From: Hermetia illucens
Lineage: Eukaryota > Arthropoda > Insecta > Diptera > Stratiomyidae
Assembly: GCF_905115235.1 (NCBI RefSeq)
Contig: NC_051850.1
Location: 12,929,841-12,993,840 of the forward strand
Direction of reading: 5' to 3'
DNA length: 64,000 bases
Shown here: piece after piece, positions 35,701-46,275 of the stretch
How the letters are laid out: each line of letters begins with the position of its first letter
Position numbering within the stretch: position 1 is the first letter of the stretch
Program-made: the position numbers and the translations under genes
The notes under the pieces: generated by a model
The model's database searches: none
What the model was told of the DNA's origin: nothing
The model's input: only the letters and a program-made list of their open reading frames with translations

Positions 35701-38700
35701 TAAGTACATCAAACATGTTGGAATTTCGGGAAAAAGCGTTTTCTATTTCCGCAGATGTTCTGCTATCGTATTCCCACCAACCCCCTAAATATTGTATGCA
35801 CATGAGCAAACTATAAAACTAAATTCAAGGAAACTTACCATTTCTACCTTCGTAGTACCATTGGTAACCGTCTTCTGTTGATTTTGTCTTTGCAACTCCG
35901 TGCACAAGTTGCGGATGATCCAGGAATTCGGGCGGAATTTCTCGTCTGCACATGGCACAACGGCGATTTTTGTAAGCAACTCCCTGAAATTATCGAGGTA
36001 ATAATTCTCAATTATAAGTATATAATTTTTTCTAATCTTAAACTCAATTCAGGAGCTGAATTTATCATGTAAAGATAGGCAATAAAGATATAAAGTATAC
36101 ACTGGTCAGGGTAATCATTTCAATATACAGCCGATTCCACACCCTTTTTATTCCCAGGATCTTAAACTATATACCTAGGAGTAAACATAGCGGAGGATGG
36201 TAACGAAAAGGATGAAGTTCAGCGACGAATAATGACGGCCTACAAATCATACTTGTCAGTCCTACGGATTATGATAAGTAAAAAGGTGCAAGCTCCGAAT
36301 TTACAAGGCCATAATACGACATGTGCTACTGTGGCTGTGGACTCTAACGTAAAGTAAAGTTTTACGTCAAATACTGGACCAGTAAAAAATGACTGACGAA
36401 TTAAATACAACTTTGAGTTGTACCACTTCTTTAACGACCCAGCAACATCGGTGGTGACAAAACTACGAAAATTACATTTGACCGATCAGGTAAAACGGAT
36501 GGACGACAAGCGAATACCTCAGCTCAAAATACTACAACAAGGAAACACAAAGCTTAGACTAAAGAAATTCCAGGTTCCGCTGGTTAGGTGCAAGCTATGG
36601 TGTGACGTATCCACTGGTATCATCCGACCTTACATCACTCACCCATTCCGAAAAACTGTTTTCAACAGTTAACAGTTTAGGTATGTTTAGACATCTGTCA
36701 AAAACGATTGCAGGAATTTGACGCGTGGTTTCAATAATTGTCAGCGATTAAAAGTGACCCGTCATGTGACTGCAGCAGTCGGGACCTTTGCACCACCATC
36801 ATCTAGATCCGAGCACATTCATCTGGATCTTATCCTTATGCCTTATTGCGAGGGACAATGATACTGCCTGACCCCCATGAAGAAGCCATCACAGTTGCCA
36901 GAGCGTTCTTTGATATATGGATCCCCAGCATATCACTTCAGATCACCACAGATCAAGGAAGACAATCTGAATGGACGTTGTTTCAAGAACTCAGCTACCT
37001 GACCGGTGCAATCCACATCGAACATATATGCCATCCGGTAACTAATGGCATGTTCGAGCGTTTTCATCGTCAGTTCAAAGCAGCAATAAAATATCATCGA
37101 GTTACAGTCCAACAACGGGCAGGTATACACGTCCAATTTTGCCAACGAGTTGAGACAGCGTTTCGAAATGTTAAGTGCAACCAATGAGAGTCAACATGAC
37201 AGCAGAAGAATCTTCATATTCAAAGACTTGGCAACAAGCCATATATTCATCCGTAATGATGGTCCATAGAAAATAAACCAACATCCTTACCAGGGCCCAT
37301 ATCGGGTGATCAGTAGAACGGATGCTCTTTTCGGACGTATCATTACAGTATCCATCGTTCGGCTCAAGCTTGCTTACGCGCTTTGGAGTAAATCTCGTGT
37401 GACAGACGGACAGACCTGTGAGAAGTGGCCACATCTCCCATCAGATGCGACCCCGATTGGCGAATTGAGCGATCCTATTGATGTGTAAAGATTTGTTCAT
37501 GTACTTTTCTTTTCTGACTGTGCATATGCTGTGTTTGCTCATCAATGGTGCGTGGACCAAAATTGCTATGGGAAGAATATCCAGAAAATAAAACCAACAT
37601 GAAAGAAGAGAGAAGGAGGGAACTGCGGCTTCTGCGAGTGAGCAAGCGAGCTGCCCGCCGTCGATATCCCTCGACCGTAGTGCCTCGGAGGTGGACAAAT
37701 TTGCCATCGTGGCATCTAATGTTAGAAGTGATTTAGAGTTGGAGAAGGAGGTGGCAAGACCTTACCAAGCACACCAATTACGAAGGCAAAAAGTGATGGG
37801 TTGAAAGGAAATCGCTGCCCAACAAAGACGATTTCGACACTCACCGCATTTATCCAAGAGGGTCGATCACAAGAGGTACTCCGAAACCAAGAAATTGACC
37901 CCTTCAGGAGAAGTTCCTCAATTGTTCGATCTCCACCAATGCCAAAGATGGAAAAATATAAAAGGCAGGAAAGCACGTTATATGCTACGGAGGAAGGTGT
38001 GTTTAGAAGGAGTAATCCGACCAAGGCTCATAGAGAACAAAGCCCTGACCCGGAGGAACTCCCTTTCAAGGAGCTTGGAGCAAAAATAATTGGTCCAAGT
38101 TCATCAAGGACAAGCACAATGTACACCAAGCTATTAAAAATAGGGTGAGAGCCATTAGGTTCCTCTATAATAGGTCCCAAGAGGAGGAAAGAGGACCCAA
38201 GGAAAAACCACAGCTCCATAACAACAGTGTCACAAGCGACCCAAGTGATGCCGAACCTTAGTGTCAGCGAGAAAAAAGTCCGACAGAAAGACAGTGATCT
38301 TCTAGTGAATCAGCAGGCGCCTAAGAGGAAAAAATGTACACAAGCATTTCTAAAGAACGGAACGGGGCGACAAACGGACAAAAACAAAAAGAATTTTAAT
38401 AGAACGATAAAGAGGACGGTCACCCCTACAGAACAAGTGCCCTATTCTCTTGCTGAAAATCATCCAGCGGCTATTTCCCCAGCAAGAAAGGTACACTGAC
38501 ATATTTTAGAGATCTCTGAATGTGACGGTAATTCCGGGTGTGAACACGGACGAGCTGTTGGAGATCTGCAGCTCCGGGACTGAACGGCATTCCAAACCCT
38601 TAAACTCACGGTACAATCCAGACCGGAGATATTTACTTAATTGTTCGAAGCGTGCATGTCCGAAGAGATATTCCCTGAAGTATGGAAGTGGCAGAAGCTG

Positions 38701-41700
38701 ATACTGCTGCCTAAGGATGGTAAACCTCCAGGTGAACAATCCTCTCATAGACCCGTGTCTTCTAGACAGTATGGAAAAATGTTGGAGCGGATAATTTACA
38801 ACAGATCAAGAGATTACTTCCGATCGTTGAGACCCAGAGAGGCCTTTCAGATCAGCAGTATGTGTTCCGTAAACTAGATCAACCATTGATGTCATCAAAA
38901 TGATCACTAGCTTGGCCGAAAATGCAATTCACGGAAGGGGCAGTACCAGAAAATATTGCATGGTGGTGACCCTGGACGTGAAGTATGCATTTAATTCGGC
39001 CAGGTCGTCGTACGGAAGGTCGCCGTCCAAATCTCAGTGGTGGCAGTGGGATTTCTATCGTGATTTGACGTCGAATACCAGTCGACTCAGTTATGAATGA
39101 GTACCTGAGCCAAATCAGAGTCATAATTTCGGGCGAGTGCCATGCTGACCACATTGCCTCCTATAGGGAAAAGTGCTCTAACATATTTCAAGACCCTGAT
39201 CCAATTGAATTCTTGCGCCAACGATTATTATTATTAATTAGAACCTTATACCAAAAAGCCTGGCCACGATTGGGATTCCCACCTATCTCGCAGCTATCTG
39301 CGAGAATGAACGTTCTGATATGACACCGATGTTGGACCCAAGAAGTACGTTGTCTCCGCGGGTGTCCCACTTGGCCCACTGCTATGAAACATCATAAAAT
39401 CGACAATCACATCGTCACTTCCAGGCCGACCATCAAATACTTGGAAGTGATGATAGATACGAAGTTAAGTTTTAAACAACACGTGCAATATGCTTGCGAC
39501 AAGAGATCCACGACGGGTATGGCCCTGACAAGAATAACGTCGAACGTGGGCAGGGGCCACGGTATACTCTTGTAGGCTACTTATTGCCAGGCTGGTGAGC
39601 TCGATCTTGCTTTATGCAATCCCTTTTTGGGGAAAGGCATTTCACATATCATGTAATGCTCATAAACTGAGAGCGGTCTATAGAAGGACAACCCTAAGAA
39701 TGTGTTCTGCCTTCAAAACCGACTCTGACGAGGCTACATTCGTCATTTCCGGAATGATGGTTTGAATTAGGAAGTTATTTGTTAGCCGAAGTCTTAAAAT
39801 GAAAGATTGCTTTGGAAGATATTTTCCGTTCTATTGGCTAAAAGTATCTAATTTAAACAAATACGTATTTCGAGGACCAACTGTCCCCTTCTTCAATGTT
39901 TTATCTATCTGAAGAGAACAGTTGGTCCTCGAAATACGTATTTGTTTAAATTAGATACTTTTAGCCAATAGAACGGAAAAATATCTTCCAAGGCGATCTT
40001 TCATTCCGAAATGATCTTGGCAGATGAGAGCCAGTCTCTCCTCTGTCGCAGACGAAGATCGCCGGAAGGGAGAGGTCTGTAAATAGATAGCAGAATCGTT
40101 GGCACCACTCGCAAAAAGGCCGATGAAACATAGGCTAATCGCCATTATCCCTGGCTGGAGAGACAATATAGGGATATTAATTATAATCTCACCCAGTTTC
40201 AGACAGGGCATTGCGGATGTCGCCAATATATCTAGAGGTTCAAATTGAACAATTCGTCCAGTTGTCCAAACTGCGACGGAGTTCCCGAGGACCCAGAGCA
40301 CATATTTTTCCACTGTCCGAGATTCACGCATGAGAGGAGAAACCTACAGAAAACTTTAGGTGAAGCACTGATACCTGAAAATGTGATGAGGCGAATACTA
40401 AAATTGCAGGAGGATTGGGATACGATCAACTCAATGATCGCTTCAATCTAGGGCAAATTGCGAAAAGCGGAAGACGTGATCAAGGCGCAGTTACGAAGGT
40501 TGCGTATAGAAATTACCCGAAATTTTGACATAAAAAAAAATGTACCAAATTTACAGAATTTATCACCAGAACTTAAATACAATAGTTTATCAAGGGATTC
40601 TGCTCGGTTTCCCCGGAGGGTGTGGTATCTTATTGTTCTATAACCTATAGTTTAGGAGATAACGAGAAATTTTCATGTGTGTTATCTTTTTTACGCACAC
40701 CGTAGATGTCGATAAGAAACGACTGCGGGTCAATCGAAGCACCGATGGCTTGATACACCAGATGGTGATTTGAGACCCTCGCGATACCACCTAGACCAAA
40801 CGTGCGATCAGGTGCTTCTACCTTACTACTGCAGCCCCCAATCACCATTTTGGTGTCATACTTGAGGCATAAATTATTGCTTGGAAACCGATAACAGAAG
40901 GCTTCATTTCTTATTAACAAAGAAATCTATTCTGTACCCGTTCTTTTCGAATGTGTAACAACTTTTAGAAAACCGGATTTTTGTAGTTAACTATGATGAT
41001 CCCTGGGCCGTTCAAATGACGCAAATTATGATCGTGCGAATAGAACGCTCTAAAAATACTCTTCAACTTTCAAACGCTGATGGTAAGCCTCCATGTAATG
41101 AAATGTTTATTTTTACTTTTGCGTAGCTTGATTATATCATATTGTCGTGTTCCGGGACAAGGCAGAAGTATCCACATTTCCATAATTTATTTAATTCGCT
41201 GATGAATTTCAAGAAAGCGTTAAGTTACCTCAACAATTTTACTTGTGGAAACAGTAGAGACAGGTTTCCCATATTCTTCGAGAATTTACATAAAGTATAA
41301 ATATTTTAATGGAAATTAAGCGTTTCAAGGAAAACGACAGGTCATTATGTAGCTCTAAGTGCAAAGTAAGTTGTTACTCATGCTCCCAAGTAGCTCTTGC
41401 GAAATATCTATTTGTCATGAGCACCTTCAAAAGACCCCGGGCTGCCATAAAAACGTGCGAGCACACATCACAATCGAGGAAAGTCTTCCGAAAACAAATG
41501 CGGAATTAATAGGATTCCAATTCGAGCAACAATGACCACAGGCACGTGAGTCGCAGTGTAATGTGAGCGTACACTTGCTCGAGCACACAACGTACCGATA
41601 AAAGCAAAGTGGCCGCCGTTGATTCGAATGTCTCTACCAATGCCTCAATTGATTTCCAGTGACCTTAGCTATAAATTTCGAGCGACCTGGCCTCATTCCG

Positions 41701-42214
41701 CCTTTCCTGCACATCGTTCGCAATCCGAGAAAGTTTTAATTGCACGTGAGCTGTGATGTAATAGAAATTGGAAATGCGAATCGCACAGCCACTCTGACAA
41801 CCCAGCGAGCAACTTCCACCGTCTGTCCTTTCACTTCCAATCCAAATACGGCCAAGCAGACCACCTGCTCCGCGCGAGCAATGCAACTTGACCATAACAA
41901 ACACTAAACACAGAACAACTCGAAAACATCCACAAGCTTACTTTGACGCAGAGAAAGCAGAAAATATGCCCGCATGGCAATCGTGCCGGATGTATGCATG
42001 TTTGCAAGCAGATAGGACACTCCATCGGATCTGAAACAGAAATTGGATGTGATCAACGTCGCGGTTTTTGCCAATTAGATAAACTTGCGTCTTAGAATTC
42101 ACTAAGGCTTCACGAACCTTTTTCTTTTTCTGTCTTTGTGGGCTGCTGGTCACTATCGCAAGAGGACGAACTCTCCTCGCTGCTGTCTATCACGATCACT
42201 TTACTTTCAGCCAT
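29782..42214 (-). CDS. Iduna: E3 ligase RNF146/Iduna, long isoform (distal WWE exon)
   Basis: Exons on the minus strand: 42214-42118, 42030-41942, 35983-35839 and 30383-29782; they join in frame to 310 residues. Residues 1-32 are Ser/acid-rich ([18 protein letters not shown]). The C3HC4 RING is at 37-74 (C37, C40, C52, H54, C57, C60, C71, C74). WWE starts [11 protein letters not shown] (101-111), and the last exon supplies [17 protein letters not shown] … KKGVAGLRI, very close to vertebrate RNF146. A polar, acidic tail ends [14 protein letters not shown]. In the family, WWE binds iso-ADP-ribose and switches on the RING, so PARylated targets such as Axin are ubiquitinated downstream of tankyrase. 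The Tyr, Gln, Arg and Lys ligand positions known from RNF146 are present. All junctions have GT-AG ends. The 6.0 and 5.5 kb introns are repeat-filled; no exon is damaged. Confidence 0.92.
30384..31439. other. Iduna intron, nothing recognised
   Basis: Part of the intron between the two alternative last exons. No protein homology or repeat boundary was recognised. There is a C10 run near 31311-31320. Confidence 0.35.
31440..32930 (+). mobile_element. R1-like LINE relic with foreign insert
   Basis: The frame near 31535-31630 reads [24 protein letters not shown], the start of an R1-type RT. The RT resumes near 31990 after an insert of about 345 bases, with [24 protein letters not shown] near 32090, [19 protein letters not shown] near 32345 and [20 protein letters not shown] near 32555. 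Blocks between motifs 2 and 5 are largely missing. The C-terminal thumb is barely readable. It is one of three R1-like copies in the window, and the closest in layout to those at 960-3480 and 38500-40520. Confidence 0.65.
31645..31985 (+). mobile_element. Possible LTR-derived island inside the R1-like relic
   Basis: About 340 bases of unrelated sequence interrupt the R1-like relic. It contains an AATAAA-bearing block near 31830 and differs in composition from the LINE. It may be an LTR or untranslated remnant of the Ty3-like fossil that follows at 33010, but no paired copy was found in the window, so the family is unproven. Confidence 0.25.
33010..34900 (+). mobile_element. Ty3/gypsy-like element fossil (RT, RNase H, integrase parts)
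   Basis: An old, broken copy in the Iduna intron. In order it keeps the end of the reverse transcriptase domain (about 33020-33400), the RNase H domain (about 33600-33840) and a core integrase piece (about 34020-34310). The remainder to about 34900 may be its 3' part. No gag, no protease and no confirmed pair of LTRs were recognised. It has multiple breaks and is clearly non-functional. Lack of flanking LTRs and heavy decay suggest an old insertion. Confidence 0.7.
34901..35551. other. Iduna intron, AT-rich, nothing recognised
   Basis: AT-rich intronic sequence just downstream of the proximal WWE exon. No repeat or coding region was recognised. Confidence 0.4.
35552..35557 (-). terminator. 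Poly(A) signal abutting the proximal Iduna stop
   Basis: On the minus strand the proximal exon ends TGA immediately followed by AATAAA. Cleavage would be expected some 10-30 bases further, giving a very short 3' UTR for the 185-residue isoform. Confidence 0.65.
35558..42214 (-). CDS. Iduna: RNF146/Iduna, predicted short isoform (proximal WWE exon)
   Basis: The first three exons of the gene can instead join an exon at 35784-35558, after an intron of only 54 bases. The acceptor TATTTAG is followed by GGGGTTGG and the phase is exact (G|GG), giving [21 protein letters not shown] … [17 protein letters not shown] … [11 protein letters not shown] and stop. The predicted protein has 185 residues: the same N-terminus and RING, a divergent but complete WWE domain, and no C-terminal tail. 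The WWE Tyr, Gln, Arg and Lys ligand positions are kept. A poly(A) signal touches the stop codon. This is a duplicated WWE exon used, by inference, as an alternative last exon. Lack of stops, correct phase and an intact signal argue for function; transcript data would settle it. Confidence 0.82.
36160..36640 (+). mobile_element. LINE RT C-terminal fragment
   Basis: Frames read [23 protein letters not shown] near 36170-36240, then after a gap [12 protein letters not shown] and [15 protein letters not shown] near 36410-36530. This is the post-RT region of RTE-like LINEs (family form YLG--I--D--…-EI--RI--A, then GH--RM-D-R-). The two parts are in different frames and a middle piece is lost. It is in the second Iduna intron. 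Confidence 0.5.
36700..37495 (+). mobile_element. Ty3/gypsy-like integrase fossil
   Basis: A second, separate LTR-retrotransposon remnant in the Iduna intron. It covers the integrase catalytic region (about 36780-37190) and a following C-terminal part (to about 37400). No other pol domain and no LTR was recognised next to it. It is broken in several places and old. Confidence 0.6.
37540..38500 (+). mobile_element. Probable LINE ORF1 relic
   Basis: Lys/Arg/Glu-rich frames, for example [20 protein letters not shown] near 37600, [20 protein letters not shown] near 38110 and [13 protein letters not shown] near 38320, precede the R1-like RT at 38500. The second block resembles the coiled-coil part of R1/jockey ORF1 proteins. 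Stops occur throughout. It is assigned mainly by composition and position. Confidence 0.35.
39005..39238 (+). repeat. tRNA-derived SINE, copy 3 (5'-truncated)
   Basis: Matches the other two SINE copies from just before box B ('gtcgtacggaaggtcg') to the ATT-repeat tail, but in plus orientation and without box A. R1-like sequence ends at 'ttcggccag' and resumes after the tail at 'agaaccttatac', so this SINE inserted into the LINE after the LINE had landed. No clear target duplication. Confidence 0.8.
39765..40008. repeat. Palindromic insertion (about 83-base arms)
   Basis: The arms at about 39804-39889 and 39918-40003 are reverse complements over some 83 bases with two substitutions and one single-base gap. 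The centre of the arms reads 'gaaatacgtatttgtttaaa'. The loop is about 28 bases. R1-like coding sequence stops at …SGMM and resumes with ILADESQ on the other side, so the palindrome with short flanks is a foreign insertion. No transposase is present. Confidence 0.8.
40521..41941. other. Iduna intron, no reliable feature
   Basis: A minus-strand frame at 40645-40920 ([11 protein letters not shown]) faintly suggests a LINE endonuclease end, but this is too weak to call. The rest is AT-rich or unremarkable. Confidence 0.35.
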
Positions 42215-42649
42215 CCTAATTAAATCTAAGAAATAACTGTTTACAAATAAGCAACAAACAAAAAGAAGAGCGTCTACGATAGGAACCTTCTTTTGCTTGA
42301 CTTGCTTGCAAACGTCAAGGGTATCTCTTGACGTTTCTTCGTTTATTTGTTTTGCATGGAATACAACGTGACGGACGTTGTTTAGAATTGACGGTGGATT
42401 GAGTCTACGGTTCAGTTCGAATGTAGCGCGAAATTGTTGAAATAAGATGCCTACATAACCGGGTTTATTATAGAAACATGGAGGTCGTGCCTGCAAGGAT
42501 TAGAAGCATGTGATTTGATAGAAAAAGGGATTCCCAGAACAGTCGATTATTGAAAAACAGAACACTCGACGATACAATATATTGTCACAACGCCAGTACC
42601 AAACGCGAAGGAAACGATAATATCAAACAGCACGCGTCAGCTGAAAACA

Positions 42650-43110
42650 ATGAAGATAGAAGAGTACAACTTTGAAACCGTTGAAAATTCCTCTTATCTA
42701 GGGCCGAAAGTTACAATCGATAACAGCTACGGCAAGTGTCCAGCCAATATTGATATAGAAATTGCAAGGTTTGTTTTATGTTACATTGTGAAATGTATAG
42801 TGTTCCGAGCCTATGTCAGCTTCAGCAAAAATTACGAAACGTTCCACTCTTGGGTCAAAACTCTTGCTGTACCAGACAAACTTGCAAGTCCTCGTAAATT
42901 CCTCAGAGACTTGGCTTTTCAACGAAAAAATGTTGGACCTCTACAGGAGAATGGACGATTCCATAGCGCCGATGCAATATCACAACCATTCGGCTGTATA
43001 GATAAAACTACCTACCAAAATCTCTACCGAACTAAGGAGTACGGCACCCGTGTTGAAACGCAATACCACCCCGAGGTCCGAAGGTCTCTTCTCGCTCGAG
43101 CACAACTACC
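42650..43110 (+). mobile_element. RTE-type LINE fragment
   Basis: Corresponds to the part of the element at 55473-58688 around 58050-58420. The frame reads KIEEYNFETVENSSYLGPKVTID, then after an unrelated stretch a decayed LGSKLLLYQTNLQVLVNSSETW and ENGRFHS. Divergence is clearly greater than in the copies at 21 and 46 kb, so it is an older insertion. It lies just upstream of the Iduna start on the other strand. Confidence 0.7.
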
Positions 43111-43189
43111 ATGAAGCTCCCACTAGGGGCTATCCCGGTTCGCACAGTACCAGTATACCCCTGGTAAAGTTTCGTGACTATTGCCACGT

Positions 43190-44340
43190 CAGATGAGTCC
43201 CCGTGCAGACTCGGATCTGATCGCCCCAATTAGGCCTTTTTGTAATGGGCTGCTCGGGTGACTGCAATCGCTTTCTTTGCTTCTCGGTTGGCATTCTTAT
43301 AAATTTGCCAATTGGCGAGCATTTTATCGTCAAGAAACTTTTAATAGAGGCGTTTCTTTTCACGGACCTTCATTTCAACATCATCATTCCAAAGCCAAAT
43401 ATCTCGGTTGATGTACCGCTTACCTGGCTTGGTAACCCCGAGGGTTGCAAAGATCGCTTTGTGGATCGTGTTTTTCACTTGATTCCACGATTCTTCTACA
43501 TTCGTAATGGTCGGTAATAGGGTAAGTACGATCATTTTTTCTTTCTTCGCATGAAATCGCACCATTTAATGCATTTAATTACTGCACCCACTATAAAATG
43601 TAGGAAGATGAGACAATCGTTTGATGAGCCATGTATTCATAAGTAGGTCATGGGTGTCCGCAAAATCGATTATATGCTCGCCATCCTCATTGCGCACTTC
43701 AAATCCCTTTCCCTCGTGGCATCTGTAAACGTCTGCCCTTTCACCCACATGACTATTTAGGTTGCCGGCAATAATGATATAGTCATCAGCAGGCACGTTA
43801 CAGGTCTTTGCATCGAAAAGTTGCCAGAAAGCATTTTTCTCGGCATCAGATCGACCTGTCTGTGGTGTGTACGCGGTGAAGAAGTGAATAGTGCGATCAG
43901 TTGATATAATGGTGAACCATCAGCCAGCAAATTGTTCGACTTCTTTAATGGCATCACGGAAACCCTCTGAGATGGCAATGCCAACACCGTATTGAGTGTG
44001 TAGACTACCAAAATAGAGAAATTTATAACCCTTTTTACCACGTTCGCGTTCTATGCCAGCTTTTAACACCAGACCGTCGGGTTTCTTGCAAAGCGCAGAT
44101 ATCAATGCGCCTTTTCCGAAGGGCTCTTACGAGTTCATCGATCTTTCAAGTTAAGGTGCCAACATTTAGCGTGCAGATACGTATTTGTTTTGCATTTGCT
44201 CGGACTAACTTACTTACGTCTTGACGTCGTCCATGCGTCAAGAACCCTTGCCCATTTCTTGACGGTGCCGGGACCCGTCCCGCCGTGTCGACTGAGGTGG
44301 ACGCCCTAGCATTTTTCCGAGGCTTGTTACTCGTACCATC
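43190..44340 (-). mobile_element. RTE-clade LINE endonuclease fragment
   Basis: A minus-strand copy of the 5' half of the second RTE subfamily seen at 14470-16545: endonuclease remains near 44180-43600 (GVGIAISEGFRDAIKEVEQFA, DDYIIIAGNLNSHVGERADVY, EDGEHIIDFADTHDLLMNTW) and the following linker (VEESWNQVKNTIHKAIFATLG near 43500). The RT is absent. Frame changes occur between these blocks. Confidence 0.7.
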
Positions 44341-46275
44341 TTGTTTCTAATAACATTGGATACATTTCCTTGGCCGACTTGTCCCGGGACCTGTCACCAA
44401 GAGAGATCGACTGATACCGGACCTTGACTTTACAAAATCTGAAGCCCTCCACTATTTCGCAAAACAGTACGTTCATATTATTACACGTCGACATCAAAAT
44501 GTATCCATAATTGCCCAAGTAGTTCGACCGCGAGTTCTTAATCAACCAGTATGATTCTCCATTAATAACTCCATACCCAACAACGGTGACAGCGCGGTTT
44601 AATTCGTCTAATCCTCCTCCATTTGGAGTGCATTAGGCTAGGAGGACCTTCCTTTCTACATTATTGAAAAGCAGTTTTCCCATCAGATTTTATGAAAACC
44701 TATGACTCCAAAATATTTTTGAAGGTCCGTTTCTATTATGATTTTAGAAATATTTAATTTTTTTTTGACGGCGTTCTTCTTGCTTCCACTTTGTCTTTCT
44801 TGCATTTGTGTAGTGATATTATTATTTTCGGTCGACTCTACTTTGAACCACTACTGTATTTAAAGGAGTGGAAGATCACAGTGGCAACTGAATAACAACA
44901 TAATGAAAAATAAATGGTAACTTGGACGAAAATTCAGCCTACGCATATGCTCGGTAGAATGTGCAGTTGTGGCAGGGAATTACGCTACGCAAGTACCGAG
45001 CGAGAGCAACGAACACTCCTATCAACTTCAAATTTAAACATAATAGTTTTGGATTATCTTAAATAAAAGAATGTAAAAAAGCTAAAAAGCGGGTGTGGGA
45101 TCTACACACAAAATTACCCCTCGGATTCCCCAGTCCTGACCTCACAAGATCACTATTTTAGTAAGTATTGCTTCGCGGGTTGCGCTTGTTTTTAGGCCCT
45201 CATGTTTTTACCCCTTTTAGCAGCCCACTTGGTATCGCAACTGTCAGTCCCTCGATCCGTATATTTTTCCGGGCTCACGTTCGTGTACAGCACCATGTTA
45301 ATTGTAAAGTGCAGGCACTGTCTGGAACTGAGTAATATGGTAGTCTCCCGCTCAAACCATTCTCTAATTTTAAAAATGACCTTGCACATCCATTTTTCTA
45401 AGACTTGGCTTATCTGTACTATCAGCGGTTACATTACTTTGACCTTGCGTGCATTCCTGCGTTCTGTGCATGCATCGATACGCCTTGCACGGTATAGCAA
45501 ATTCATTGTCACTGGAAAAGAAGCATAGCAACAGGAAAATTTAAATGTATGACTGTTGAAGGTAGGAATGTGTAAAGGCGAGTCAGTGAAAGCTGAATAA
45601 TCAAAACCTTGAAGGTTGATAGCCCACTAGAAAAAAACACTAAATTCGGTACTACAAATTTTATTTGTCAAGATACGAGTATGAGATTCCGTCTTTAAGA
45701 TCAGACGATCAGATCTGAGTCTGCAAGGGACTTATGGGAACTGACTTTTGCCACGAAGCTTCATTGAAGTTTATCTGATTCCATGCGGACCGGCATGCCC
45801 CTGAGAACATGTGCTCCAGTAGAATTCTTGGACGGAGTGCTCCAGCCCAGTTATTAGCGGTTGACCCCCTTATACGGGAGTAGCTGAGCGCTGAGCTCGA
45901 TCTAGAACTTTTTTTATAGAACTTTTAACGATTTCTAATGTGGTAACAGTTGATCGACGATCGGTACGTGGTTGATATAAAGTTCTGTTCACGCCTTCTC
46001 CGAAGATTTTGCGCCCGGATAGCCTCTATTATTTTTTCTTACTACTTATTACATTTCAGACTCTTCCAAAAACTTATAGATGTTACTTCCAAAATGCAAA
46101 GGACCTTCAATAACGAAATATTTTTTTTACGTCAGCAATAAATGTTTAGCGTTAAACCGTGTCCTGTTAGTTGACGCTTAAGAATAGACTCAAATTCTTC
46201 CCTGTTTGTCGTAAGAGGCGACTAAGAGAGATAGAAATTTGTGGGCTAACAACCTGCAAATTTTGAAACTTTATT
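44341..46275. other. Intergenic, no gene recognised
   Basis: No known protein or repeat was read here. The open frame at 45202-45528 (108 codons, plus) has hydrophobic stretches but no recognised domain and no support beyond being open. Confidence 0.35.

Larger units (their letters stand above)
38500..40520 (+). mobile_element. R1-like LINE relic interrupted twice
   Basis: Pieces in order: [14 protein letters not shown] near 38540, [20 protein letters not shown] near 38640, [18 protein letters not shown] near 38770, a break by the SINE at 39005-39238, then [11 protein letters not shown] near 39250, [20 protein letters not shown] near 39425, a second interruption by the palindrome at about 39765-40008, [10 protein letters not shown] near 40030, and [21 protein letters not shown] near 40255, a Cys/His cluster typical of R1 C-termini. 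Nucleotide similarity to 960-3480 is evident on either side of the SINE. The YADD region is deleted. Confidence 0.75.
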
